A DNA stretch of 7,932 nucleotides from Gammaproteobacteria bacterium (GTDB taxonomy: Bacteria > Pseudomonadota > Gammaproteobacteria > Steroidobacterales > Rariloculaceae). Under the pieces are notes generated by a model. It saw nothing but the letters and a program-made list of their open reading frames with translations. It ran no database searches and had not been told where the DNA came from. Shown here piece by piece: positions 1 through 5,927 of the stretch. The translations under genes and the position numbers were made by a program. Within the stretch, counting starts at the first letter, position 1. The number at the start of each line of letters is the position of its first letter. The stretch spans positions 1-7,932 of the forward strand of contig JAFGNC010000168.1 in the NCBI GenBank assembly GCA_016927175.1, given 5' to 3'.

Positions 1-243
1 CTGGCTCCAGCCGCGCCGGCGCAGGATGGACGGCGACGTGGTCTCGGCCGTCCATTGCTGCGTCTCGCCGTCCTCGCCCGTGACCTCGAACTTCAGGATC
101 GCGTGGGGGTTGGCGAAGCGGAACTCCGTTACGGTGCCGCTGACCGTGACGCGGTCGTCGAGCTTGTAGAACAGAGCCGCCGAGTGGTGTGCCGCGGCGG
201 CGGTTGCCGCCAGCGAAAGCGTGGCGAAGAGACGGAATCGCAT
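1..243 (-). CDS. DUF6152 family exported protein (N-terminal part, cut by left window edge)
   Basis: The minus frame is open from an ATG at 243 to the window edge, giving 81 residues. Residues 1-18 form a short basic then Ala-rich signal peptide ending in AAAA, followed at once by His-His. Further on come a DRVTVSGTVTEF segment and an FRFANPHA motif, then an acidic DGETQQW turn and a TTSPSILRRRGW segment. This HH, V-x-G-x-V, NPHA, L-x-R-x-GW order is what I know from DUF6152, an uncharacterised family of small exported proteins in GC-rich proteobacteria. The 3' end lies outside the window. An in-frame ATG at 258 is possible, but only the ATG at 243 has an AGGA about five bases upstream. A longer relative lies on the plus strand at 7055. 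Function is unknown; periplasmic location is inferred from the signal peptide. Confidence 0.82.
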   Translation of the reverse strand, partial: MRFRLFATLSLAATAAAAHHSAALFYKLDDRVTVSGTVTEFRFANPHAILKFEVTGEDGETQQWTAETTSPSILRRRGWSQ

Positions 244-297
244 GTTCGTCCTGTTCATCGTGTGCCGTTGTGGCTGCCATAATGTTACCCGCCATAA

Positions 298-317
298 CGG
301 TTTCGTTCCAGAAACCG
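298..317. promoter_or_regulatory. Perfect 7-bp inverted repeat upstream of the left DUF6152 gene
   Basis: The arms CGGTTTC (298-304) and GAAACCG (311-317) are exact reverse complements around a 6-base centre. The dyad lies about 55 bp upstream of the DUF6152 start at 243 and about 165 bp downstream of the arsR-type stop at 481, both genes being on the minus strand. It could be an operator for the DUF6152 gene or a weak terminator of the upstream operon. No T-run follows on the minus strand, so a classical terminator is unlikely. I could not find a convincing -35/-10 pair here. The rest of 244-480 holds nothing I can call. Confidence 0.3.
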
Positions 318-480
318 CGGGCCTGCTGCTGCGTCGTCCGCTCTGCTGCTGCGCCTTGCAGATATGGGAGGCGATGCTCGAGCGCTCCGGATCGACGCCG
401 ACGGAAGGGCCGGAAGGCTTCGGCACGAGGCGCCGCAAGCGATCACTCTATCGCCGTGCGGTTGCGCGGCGGTCGCAGAA

Positions 481-903
481 TCACTCGTTCGCGTTTCCAG
501 CCCGCCTCGCTTTTCTCGATGGCGGCACGCGCGCTTGCCCCGGCTCGCTCCGCTTCGCTTTGGCGCCCGTCGCCGCCGCGCGGCGCTCGCGCTTGCCGCG
601 CGCGACCTCGGTTGCGAGCGCTTCCAGGCGGTGCTCCCAGGTGCTTCGAAAAGGCTCGAGCCATGCGTCGATTTCGAGCAGCGGGCCGGGCTCGATGGAG
701 TAGATGCGCCGGGGGCCGTCGCTGCGGACGGTCGCGAAGCCGTTGTCCCGCAGCACCCGCAGGTGCTGCGAGACGGCCGACTGCGAGATCCCGAACTCCG
801 TCTGGATCACGGCGACGATGTCGCCGGAGGACAGCTCGCCCCGCGCCAGCAGCTCGAGGATCCGGCGCCGTACGGGGTCGGCGAGCAGGTCGAGTGCGTG
901 CAT
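481..903 (-). CDS. ArsR/SmtB-type winged-helix transcriptional repressor (no cysteine, non-metal-sensing type)
   Basis: This 140-residue protein opens with MHALDLLADPVRRRILELLA, the usual first helix of ArsR-family repressors. The helix-turn-helix spans about 27-55, with recognition helix ISQSAVSQHLRVLRDNGF (39-56), then a wing at 57-70 (VRSDGPRRIYSI). Residues 71-100 form a dimerisation helix with LEIDAWLEPFRSTWEHRL, and 101-140 is a basic, probably disordered tail. There is no cysteine at all, so the classical CxC metal site is absent; the protein resembles the SRPBCC-linked, SdpR-like ArsR branch. The ATG at 903 is chosen because GGAG sits five bases upstream and family members begin here; the frame itself is open farther, to 1065. 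It follows the SRPBCC gene by 20 bp, so the two are probably one transcript. Its likely target is the palindrome at 1611-1626, which would make the operon self-regulated. The effector is unknown. Confidence 0.88.
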   Translation of the reverse strand: MHALDLLADPVRRRILELLARGELSSGDIVAVIQTEFGISQSAVSQHLRVLRDNGFATVRSDGPRRIYSIEPGPLLEIDAWLEPFRSTWEHRLEALATEVARGKRERRAAATGAKAKRSEPGQARVPPSRKARRAGNANE

Positions 904-923
904 CAAGTCTCCGTCGGCCTCCT

Positions 924-1556
924 CTACTCGCCGAGGTAAAAGGACGTGGTCCGGTCCGCGGCGGCCGTCGCAGCCGCGGGGTCGGTGCCGGACTCGATCG
1001 AGGCGGCACGCCATGCATCGCTGCTCCGGCGGACGAAGCTCCTGCCTTCCTCGCTCGCGAGCCACGCTTGGGCCGACTCGGGGCCGACGGCGCTCTCGGT
1101 GGCGAGGTGCTGATCGAGACCGAGCAGTGCCTCATCCCAGCCGACACCCACCGCGCCCGGGCCGAACTGGTCCCAGAACTCTTCCGGAACGTGCGCAATG
1201 TGCTCGAGCCTGAGCAATGTCCGGCCGTCGGGCTGCTCCGACAGGTCGACCGTGACCCAGCTGACCTGGCCGTGCATGCCCCACGTCAGCGCGAGGTGTC
1301 GAGGCGGCTCGCAGCCCGTGATCTCGCCGCTCGCGTTCCCTTTGAGCTGATAGCTGCCGCCGAGGCGAAGATCTCCCGAGACGGGCAGGAACCAGCGCGG
1401 GATCCGCTCCGGGTTCGTCAAGGCATCCCACAGGTCCTCTCGATTCGTGTCGTAGGCACGCGAGGCTGCGACGACGCGCGCCGGAGCGCCTTCATGCTCG
1501 CGGCTCGTGACTTCTCGGGTGACTGCGCCGATCACGCGTCCGACGTCGATGGTCAT
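924..1556 (-). CDS. SRPBCC family protein (AHSA1-like, START/Bet v1 fold)
   Basis: This 210-residue protein belongs to the AHSA1-like branch of the SRPBCC superfamily, which has a large hydrophobic pocket and is often encoded beside an ArsR repressor. Visible signatures are the entry segment ASRAYDTNREDLWDALTNPERIPRWFLPV (about 31-59), the LRLGGSY strand (64-70), a central EPPRHLALTWG strand (83-93), a GRTLLRLEH strand (111-119), and the C-terminal helix GVGWDEALLGLDQHL (137-151). The last 60 residues after the fold end in TTSFYLGE, as in many relatives. The start at 1556 is firmly set by AAGGAGGT just upstream. It is the first gene of a two-gene operon with the ArsR-type gene at 481-903. The ligand or substrate cannot be read from sequence; binding of a small hydrophobic molecule is an inference from the fold. 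Confidence 0.9.
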   Translation of the reverse strand: MTIDVGRVIGAVTREVTSREHEGAPARVVAASRAYDTNREDLWDALTNPERIPRWFLPVSGDLRLGGSYQLKGNASGEITGCEPPRHLALTWGMHGQVSWVTVDLSEQPDGRTLLRLEHIAHVPEEFWDQFGPGAVGVGWDEALLGLDQHLATESAVGPESAQAWLASEEGRSFVRRSSDAWRAASIESGTDPAAATAAADRTTSFYLGE

Positions 1557-1560
1557 CAGT

Positions 1561-1568
1561 ACCTCCTT
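1561..1568 (-). promoter_or_regulatory. Strong Shine-Dalgarno for the SRPBCC gene
   Basis: On the minus strand AAGGAGGT, a full match to the anti-16S core, ends four bases before the ATG at 1556. It is the best ribosome binding site in the window and settles the start. The weaker GGAG of the following ArsR-type gene suggests more SRPBCC protein than repressor is made from the shared message. Confidence 0.85.
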
Positions 1569-1600
1569 CCGTTCCGTATGGGCGATCAGGTCACAGAAGG

Positions 1601-1627
1601 ATATTAGTTGTGACTTATATAAGTCAA
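1601..1627 (-). promoter_or_regulatory. Candidate promoter of the SRPBCC-arsR operon
   Basis: On the minus strand a -35 box TTGACT (1627-1622) and a -10 box TAATAT (1606-1601) are separated by 15 bp. Both hexamers are close to the sigma70 consensus, but the spacer is shorter than the usual 17. The region is a sharp AT-rich patch in otherwise very GC-rich DNA. Predicted transcription starts near 1594, giving a leader of about 38 bases before the ATG at 1556. The spacer is largely filled by the palindrome at 1611-1626, so a bound repressor would block RNA polymerase. Confidence 0.55.
1611..1626. promoter_or_regulatory. 16-bp perfect palindrome, likely ArsR-type operator
   Basis: TGACTTATATAAGTCA reads the same on both strands. 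It lies between and partly over the -35 and -10 boxes of the minus-strand promoter. Winged-helix ArsR dimers bind AT-rich interrupted palindromes of this size in their own promoters, and such a repressor is the second gene of this operon. Binding by that protein is inferred from position and symmetry. Confidence 0.6.
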
Positions 1628-1629
1628 GG

Positions 1630-1763
1630 CTAAAAAGGTTGCGCGCGCTCCGCCCGCGCCGAGTGGGTCAAGGCGATCACCCCGAAGAGATCGCGTCCAC
1701 AGAGATCGCCGCCAGCGACATCGCCGCAACAGCATCGTCGCCGCGCTCGGGCAGCACGGCTCC
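1630..1763 (-). pseudogene. Candidate frameshifted remnant of a PIN-domain (VapC-like) toxin
   Basis: No intact gene fills 1628-1793. Reading the minus strand in the frame of the upstream protease stop, codons from 1763 give GAVLPERGDDAVAAMS and end in a TGA at 1679-1677. Reading on in the -1 frame after the G-run at 1683-1680 gives GVIALTHSARAERAQPF and a TAG at 1632-1630. Joined, the pattern L-x-ER-x-D...A-x-S...GV...R-A...F resembles the middle of PIN-domain toxins, and AVL...AAMS also occurs in the intact VapC at 5928-6317 (its residues 23-36). The PIN start and its first Asp are missing. One base lost from the G-run would explain the frame change. The similarity is short and judged by eye. 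The alternative is a 55-codon ORF, 1797-1630, overlapping the protease stop as ATGA, or simply non-coding DNA. Confidence 0.25.
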
Positions 1764-1793
1764 CGCGCCGGTAGACCGCCGGATAGCTCACGC

Positions 1794-2183
1794 TCATGCT
1801 GCGCGCTTACAGATGCCGGAGGCGATGTTCGGACTCTCGGGGTTGACGTCCACGGTGCGATCGCGCGGATTGACGACGAGGTCCATGTCTTCCAGCGGTA
1901 TGGCGCCGAGCAGCACTTCGTCACCGAGCACCAGCGCGCCTACGCAACCGGTCCGGTTCTTGAAGCGTATGATGACGGGGCCGACGTAGGGATAGGTGGC
2001 ACGAGAGCCGTCCGCCAGCTTCACTTCCCGCTCCTCGAGCACGTCGAGCTTGAGCTGCAGGCGCACGTGCTCGGGAATGCACAGGAACACGGAGCCGGTA
2101 TCGGCGAGCGCGGCCGCCTCGATCGGCGCCAGCGACGGCTCGCGGGGATTGCTCAATTCCAGCACCGCGGTCACGAGTCCCAT
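1794..2183 (-). CDS. Clan AA (retropepsin-like) aspartic protease, single-domain
   Basis: This 129-residue protein has the active-site triad DTG at 28-30 in IEAAALADTGSVFLCIPEHV (21-40), followed by KLADGSRATYPYVGPVIIRF (55-74) and the flap-side strand GALVLGDEVLLGAIPLEDMDLVVNP (82-106), where LLG before the hydrophobic helix is the second hallmark of retropepsin-like folds. It ends in NPESPNI, typical of the bacterial clan AA proteases of about 120-130 residues, which must dimerise to build the active site because each chain has one Asp. There is no signal peptide, so it is probably cytoplasmic; natural substrates are not known. The start at 2183 is chosen because relatives begin MGLV; GGGAGG lies only one base upstream, too close to be a normal Shine-Dalgarno. 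An in-frame ATG at 2210 would add nine mostly Arg residues. It is separated from the operon downstream by the PIN-like remnant. Confidence 0.85.
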   Translation of the reverse strand: MGLVTAVLELSNPREPSLAPIEAAALADTGSVFLCIPEHVRLQLKLDVLEEREVKLADGSRATYPYVGPVIIRFKNRTGCVGALVLGDEVLLGAIPLEDMDLVVNPRDRTVDVNPESPNIASGICKRAA

Positions 2184-2426
2184 GCCTCCCAGTCTGCGTC
2201 GGCGCGGCATCACGCGACATGACGATAAGCGGCGTGAATGCGCGCAAATCGTTAAAGGTATAGTCACTCTAAAGCGGCCGGGCGAGGTGCCGCAAGCGCT
2301 CTGCCGTCCGGCGCCGAGGCAGCGTCGCCCGAATGACCGCTCCGCCGCAAACGGTGCATACTCTGGCGTCGCGGCCGGCGCGTATCGGCCGCGTCGTCCA
2401 ATCGGATTATCGAGAGGAGTTCGTTC

Positions 2427-2474
2427 ATGCCGGAAAAAATACTGCGCACCTTTATGCCGCGAGGGATTCGATGA
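2427..2474 (+). CDS. 15-codon leader ORF coupled to the PNPOx-like gene
   Basis: ATG at 2427 is preceded seven bases upstream by GAGGAG, a better ribosome binding site than that of most genes here. The ORF encodes MPEKILRTFMPRGIR and stops with a TGA whose bases form ATGA with the start of the flavoprotein gene at 2471. This arrangement would favour translational coupling: ribosomes finishing the small ORF could restart on the next gene. The peptide has no recognised family and no regulatory codon run. It may be a chance ORF, since the next gene has its own GAGGG. Confidence 0.35.
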   Translation: MPEKILRTFMPRGIR

Positions 2475-2929
2475 GCGCACCGCCGCCGGTCCTGACGAAG
2501 CTCGAGCTGACGGACGACATGAAACACGCCGTCAACGCAGCGTTCGAGATGCGAAGGCCGATGGTGATCGCGTACGTCGACGAGAACGGAGCCCCGCAGC
2601 TCTCCTACCGCGGCAGCACGCAGGCCTTCAGCGACACGCAGCTCGCGATCTGGGTTCGCAATCCGCAGGGGCGCATCCTCGAGTCTATCGAGGCGCAGCC
2701 CGCTGTCGCTCTGCTGTACGGCTACTTCGAGCCGAACGACCGCGGCTTCATGATCTTTCGCGGCCGCGCCAGAATCGACGGCAGCGAAGCGGTTCGCAAG
2801 CGCGTCTACGAGCAGGCCCACGAATTCGAGCGCAATCAGGACCCCGAGCGCAGGGGCGTCGCGGTCGTCATCGATCTCGACAGCGTCGACGGCTTCTTCG
2901 GCGGCGCCCGTCTCGAGATGCGGCGATGA
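2471..2929 (+). CDS. Pyridoxamine 5'-phosphate oxidase-like (FMN-binding split-barrel) family protein
   Basis: This 152-residue protein is a compact split barrel of the PNPOx-like family. Segments seen are an N-terminal helix LTDDMKHAVNAAFE (13-26), strand MVIAYVDENGAPQLSYRG (31-48), strand TQLAIWVRNPQGRILESI (56-73), and core strands VALLYGYFEP (79-88) and RGFMIFRGRARI (91-102). A C-terminal helix runs from 104 to about 123 and a final strand is GVAVVIDLDSVDGF (129-142). RNPQGRILESI sits where many relatives have the phosphate-contacting R/K of the flavin site. Relatives bind FMN, F420 or heme, so the reaction cannot be named, and it should not be called PdxH. The frame is open upstream to 2333, but GAGGG five bases before the ATG at 2471 and the unrelated character of the extra residues favour this start. 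The next gene, selO, lies 123 bp downstream and is probably transcribed separately. Confidence 0.85.
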   Translation: MSAPPPVLTKLELTDDMKHAVNAAFEMRRPMVIAYVDENGAPQLSYRGSTQAFSDTQLAIWVRNPQGRILESIEAQPAVALLYGYFEPNDRGFMIFRGRARIDGSEAVRKRVYEQAHEFERNQDPERRGVAVVIDLDSVDGFFGGARLEMRR

Positions 2930-3052
2930 AGCCGCACGTGTGAGCGACGACGCCTGTTACGTTGCTTTGGCTGAAGCGTTACAGTTACCGCTCGCGACCC
3001 TCGATCTCCGATCGGCTGGGTCGCACGGCGTGCACTGCCAGTTACTGTTGCC

Positions 3053-4534
3053 GTGAAATCCGCTGCGCCCGCTTTCGACAACACGTTCGCAAGGCTGCCC
3101 GAGCGATTCTTCGAGCGCCGGAAGCCGGCGCCCGTCGCGGCGCCGCGCCTGATCCGAATCAATAGGCCGCTCGCCGAGGAGCTCGGCATCGATCCCGACT
3201 GGCTGGCGGGGCCGGAGGGCCTCGCGGTGCTGGCCGGCAACGACGTGCCGGAGGCTGCCGAGCCCATCGCCCAGGCGTACGCGGGTCACCAGTTCGGGGC
3301 GCTCGTGCCCCAGCTCGGCGACGGCCGCGCCGTGCTGCTCGGCGAGATCGTCGACGTGCACGGCCGACGCCGCGACCTGCAGCTGAAGGGCTCGGGCCGC
3401 ACGGCGTTCTCGCGCGGAGGCGACGGCCGCGCCGGTCTCGGTCCCGTGCTGCGCGAGTACGTGGTCAGCGAGGCGATGGCCGCGCTCGGCATCCCGACGA
3501 CGCGCGCGCTTGCGGCCGTGATGACCGGCGAGGCGGTGTTCCGCGACAGGCCCGTGCCGGGCGCCGTGCTGGCGCGCACGGCCGCCAGCCACATCCGCGT
3601 CGGCACGTTTGAGTATTTTGCGATCCGCCGCGACGTTGCGGCGCTGCGGCTTCTGACCGACCACGCGATCGCGCGGCATTATCCGGAGGCGGCGCAGGCC
3701 GAGCGGCCGGCGCTCGCGTTCCTCGCGAGCGTCGCGGCGGCGCAGGCGGCCCTGATCGCGAAGTGGATGCTGGTCGGCTTCATCCACGGCGTCATGAACA
3801 CGGACAACACGGCGATCTCCGGCGAGACGATCGACTACGGGCCGTGCGCTTTCATGGACGGGTACGATCCCGGCGCGGTATTCAGCTCGATCGACCACGG
3901 CGGCCGCTACGCGTACGGCAACCAGCCGCGCATCGCGCAGTGGAATCTGGCGCGCCTCGCCGAGGCCCTGCTGCCGCTGATCGACCACGACCAGGATCGG
4001 GCGGTCGCGCTCGCGACCGCCGTGCTCGAGGAATTCCCCCGGCGCTTCGAAGCCGCCATCGAGGCCGGCTGGTGCCGCAAGATCGCTCTGCCGGAGGCGA
4101 CCGGGGCGGACGTCGCGCTGGCGCTCGATCTGCTGCGCCTGATGGCGGAGCAGCGGGCGGACTTCACGCTGACGTTCCGCGCGCTCGGCGACGCGCTGAC
4201 CGGAAAGGCGTCAGGCGAGGCCGCGCGAAACCTGTTCGACGACCCCGAGTCCTTCGATGCCTGGGCCGCGCGCTGGCGCGACCGCCTCGCGGCGCTCGAT
4301 GCGGATCCCGCGGACCGCCGCGCCGCGTTGCACAAGGTCAACCCGCGCTTCATCCCGCGCAACCACCGCGTCGAAGCGGTCATCACGGCGGCCGTCGAGC
4401 GCGAGGACTTCGGCCCGTTCGAGACGCTGCTCGGCGTGCTCGCGCGGCCGTACGACGATCAGCCCGGCAGGGACGAGTACGCGCTGCCGCCGCGGCCGGA
4501 GGAGCGGGTGACGCAGACGTTCTGCGGCACGTGA
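3053..4534 (+). CDS. selO: SelO (YdiU) protein adenylyltransferase
   Basis: SelO is a pseudokinase-fold enzyme that moves AMP from ATP to Ser, Thr or Tyr of target proteins and is tied to redox stress responses. The protein has 493 residues, normal for the family. Seen in order: N-terminal FDNTFARLPERFF (8-20); AYAGHQFG (75-82); GDGRA (89-93); LQLKGSGRTAFSRGGDGRAGLG (109-130) with the nucleotide-binding Lys112; REYVVSEAMAALGIPTTRAL (134-153); LART with Arg175; and the catalytic loop GVMNTDN with Asp251 and Asn252, followed by IDYGPCAFMD with the metal-binding Asp261. These match Lys113, Arg176, Asp252, Asn253 and Asp262 of the characterised Pseudomonas syringae enzyme. It ends TFCGT, common in proteobacterial SelO. 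The start is a GTG, the only one that keeps the conserved N-terminus, and it has no clear Shine-Dalgarno. The enzyme is cytoplasmic in bacteria. Its stop codon lies inside the first copy of a short direct repeat. Confidence 0.97.
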   Translation: MKSAAPAFDNTFARLPERFFERRKPAPVAAPRLIRINRPLAEELGIDPDWLAGPEGLAVLAGNDVPEAAEPIAQAYAGHQFGALVPQLGDGRAVLLGEIVDVHGRRRDLQLKGSGRTAFSRGGDGRAGLGPVLREYVVSEAMAALGIPTTRALAAVMTGEAVFRDRPVPGAVLARTAASHIRVGTFEYFAIRRDVAALRLLTDHAIARHYPEAAQAERPALAFLASVAAAQAALIAKWMLVGFIHGVMNTDNTAISGETIDYGPCAFMDGYDPGAVFSSIDHGGRYAYGNQPRIAQWNLARLAEALLPLIDHDQDRAVALATAVLEEFPRRFEAAIEAGWCRKIALPEATGADVALALDLLRLMAEQRADFTLTFRALGDALTGKASGEAARNLFDDPESFDAWAARWRDRLAALDADPADRRAALHKVNPRFIPRNHRVEAVITAAVEREDFGPFETLLGVLARPYDDQPGRDEYALPPRPEERVTQTFCGT

Positions 4535-4558
4535 GCCGTCAACGCGGCACGTGAGCCG
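4524..4558. repeat. Short tandem duplication spanning the selO stop codon
   Basis: The 15-bp unit GCGGCACGTGAGCCG occurs at 4524-4538 and again at 4544-4558, a 20-bp period. The first copy contains the last codons and TGA of selO; the second lies in the 26-bp gap before the convergent serine hydrolase. Replication slippage is the simplest origin. Each copy can fold on itself. Confidence 0.8.
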
Positions 4559-4561
4559 CGT
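4542..4561. terminator. Candidate bidirectional terminator hairpin between convergent genes
   Basis: The arms ACGCGGC (4542-4548) and GCCGCGT (4555-4561) pair over seven bases around a six-base loop ACGTGA. It sits just after selO and at the end of the serine hydrolase (stop at 4563-4561), where both converge. No T-run follows on either strand, so this may be only a weak or Rho-assisted stop; a plain by-product of the repeat is also possible. Confidence 0.35.
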
Positions 4562-5850
4562 CAGTCCGCGCCGTCGTCGATCAACGCCTGCATGACCGCG
4601 GTCTCGAAATCCTCCCGCAGCTGCTGGCGCGTCTCGAGGAACGCGTTCTGCGTCATGAAGATGCCGACGAGCCTCTCCTCCGGGTCGATGAAGAAATGCG
4701 TGTTGAACGCGCCGCTCCAGCCGAAGCTGCCTTCGGAAAGCAGCGTGTTGCGTGCGGCGGGGTCGGTGACGACGCGTACGCCGAGGCCGTAGCCTTCGCC
4801 GGGCGTGCGGCCCGGCAGCGTGTCCGGCACGAACACGGACGTCATCAGATCCACGGTCTTGCGGGAGACGAGCCGCACATCGTCGAGCCGCCCGCCGTTC
4901 AGCAGCATCAGCGCGAACTTCAGGTAATCCTCCGCCGTGCTGAACAGGCCCCCGCCGCCGGAGAAATAGACGCCGTTGACGAAGGGCAGATCCGGCGTCT
5001 CGACGAGGCCGCCTTCCTCGCTGCGGTACAGCGTCGCGATCCGGCCGCCGTGCGCGTCGCCGGGGTGGAAGAACGTATCGATCATACCGAGCGGCTCGAA
5101 AATTCGCTCCTTGGCGAACGCGTCGAAAGGCATGCCGGAGGCCACTTCCACGACGCGGACCAGCACGTCGAAACCGAACTGCCCGCTGTATGCCCAACGC
5201 GTGCCCGGCTGGAAGTCGAGCGGCACGCTCGCGAGGCGCGGCAGCACGTCGGCGAGCGATTCGCCGGCGCCGATGCTCACGTCGTGCTCGCTGCTGGCCC
5301 CGCCGCTCATCAGCCCCGACGTGTGCGTCAGCAGATCGCGGATCGTGATTTCGCGCTGCGCCGGAACGGTGCCCGCCCGGGCCGCGGCGGAAGCGGATCT
5401 GGGCCCGGACGGCGCGGGCGTCTCTGCGCCCGTCGCGGCCGGTGCGGCGACCGCGAGCCCCTCGAGCTCCGGTATGAATCGCGAAGCCGGGTCCGTGAGC
5501 CGGACCTTGCCTTCCTCGACCATGATCAGGATCGACAGCGCCACGACCGGCTTCGTCATCGACATGATGCGGAACACGGCATCCTTCCGCATCGGACGCT
5601 CCGCGTCGAGGTCCATCAGGCCCTGTGCCCGAAAGTAGGCGGTCCGGTCGTCGCGCGCGATCAGAGTCACGGCGCCCGAGAAGGTGCGCTGGTCGATGTG
5701 ACGCTGCATCAGCTCGGCGACGCGTTCGAGCCGCTGCGACGACAACCCGACGCTTTCGGGGTTCTCGTCCTGAGCGAGCCCGGGCGCCGCGGCACCGAGC
5801 GCGAGCCACAGAAACGCGAGGAGCGGAAGAGCGGCACGACGCCTGTTCAT
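4561..5850 (-). CDS. Exported serine hydrolase, beta-lactamase class C / DD-peptidase superfamily
   Basis: The protein has 429 residues. Residues 1-26 are a signal peptide (MNRRRA, then a Leu/Ala core, cleavage likely after GLA), so it acts in the periplasm or is secreted. The catalytic SxxK motif is SMTK at 97-100 (Ser97 nucleophile, Lys100) within FRIMSMTKPVVALSILIMVE. HTSGL follows at 176-180. The second-motif Tyr is Tyr221 in RWAYSGQ, where the usual Asn of YxN is Gly. FSGGGGLFSTAEDYLKF (296-312) is the family's conserved Gly-rich turn, and GWSGAFNTHFFIDP (377-390) stands where the KTG/HxG motif lies. A low-complexity Ala/Pro/Gly insert at about 132-165 precedes the RDLLTHTSG strand. These features fit class C-like esterases and peptidases; beta-lactam resistance cannot be inferred. 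The ATG at 5850 has GAGGT nine bases upstream. The toxin gene lies 77 bp upstream on the same strand; a TATACT box in the gap suggests its own promoter. Confidence 0.93.
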   Translation of the reverse strand: MNRRRAALPLLAFLWLALGAAAPGLAQDENPESVGLSSQRLERVAELMQRHIDQRTFSGAVTLIARDDRTAYFRAQGLMDLDAERPMRKDAVFRIMSMTKPVVALSILIMVEEGKVRLTDPASRFIPELEGLAVAAPAATGAETPAPSGPRSASAAARAGTVPAQREITIRDLLTHTSGLMSGGASSEHDVSIGAGESLADVLPRLASVPLDFQPGTRWAYSGQFGFDVLVRVVEVASGMPFDAFAKERIFEPLGMIDTFFHPGDAHGGRIATLYRSEEGGLVETPDLPFVNGVYFSGGGGLFSTAEDYLKFALMLLNGGRLDDVRLVSRKTVDLMTSVFVPDTLPGRTPGEGYGLGVRVVTDPAARNTLLSEGSFGWSGAFNTHFFIDPEERLVGIFMTQNAFLETRQQLREDFETAVMQALIDDGAD

Positions 5851-5877
5851 TTTATTGGGACCTCGTGAATGCGTGGG

Positions 5878-5903
5878 GCCGGCGACAGGCCGGCACCAGT
5901 ATA
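5878..5903 (-). promoter_or_regulatory. Weak candidate promoter and leader hairpin of the serine hydrolase gene
   Basis: On the minus strand TATACT (5903-5898) is a good -10 box, about 48 bp before the start at 5850, but no -35 box is seen at 16-18 bp. Just downstream, two copies of the self-complementary GCCGGC (5878-5883 and 5889-5894) flank five bases and could form a leader hairpin, or act as a weak stop for transcripts from the toxin gene. Confidence 0.3.
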
Positions 5904-5927
5904 CGATGCCGCCTTCGGCCAGGACGC

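Noticed and set aside
323..353. Two copies of CTGCTGCTGCG 20 bp apart
   Set aside because: Simple trinucleotide runs, common in GC-rich DNA.
189..1607. Long plus-strand open frame of 472 codons
   Set aside because: It lies opposite the SRPBCC and ArsR-type genes; its product is Arg/Ala-rich with no family features, as expected from GC-rich antisense.
1630..1797. 55-codon ORF overlapping the protease stop as ATGA
   Set aside because: Its first half is Arg/Cys-rich with no family likeness; the PIN-like signal switches frame inside it, so it is better read as remnant DNA than as a gene.
2259..2264. TATAGT as -10 box for the flavoprotein gene
   Set aside because: No -35 box at 16-18 bp and the start would leave about 155 bases of leader; the AT-rich patch at 2240-2275 may still hold a promoter for either direction.
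2471..2929. Calling the flavoprotein PdxH
   Set aside because: It is shorter than PdxH and lacks the PdxH C-terminal RLAP-type motif; only the broader split-barrel family is supported.
2956..3045. Four GTTAC words upstream of selO
   Set aside because: Irregular spacing (22, 6 and 57 bp) and no symmetry; could be chance. No CRISPR-like periodicity.
3763..4554. Plus-strand frame of 263 codons within selO
   Set aside because: Frame-shifted shadow of selO, which has all its catalytic motifs in the other frame.
4211..5809. Long minus-strand frame of 532 codons
   Set aside because: It is an Arg-rich shadow of the serine hydrolase in another frame and runs antisense into selO; no recognisable domain.
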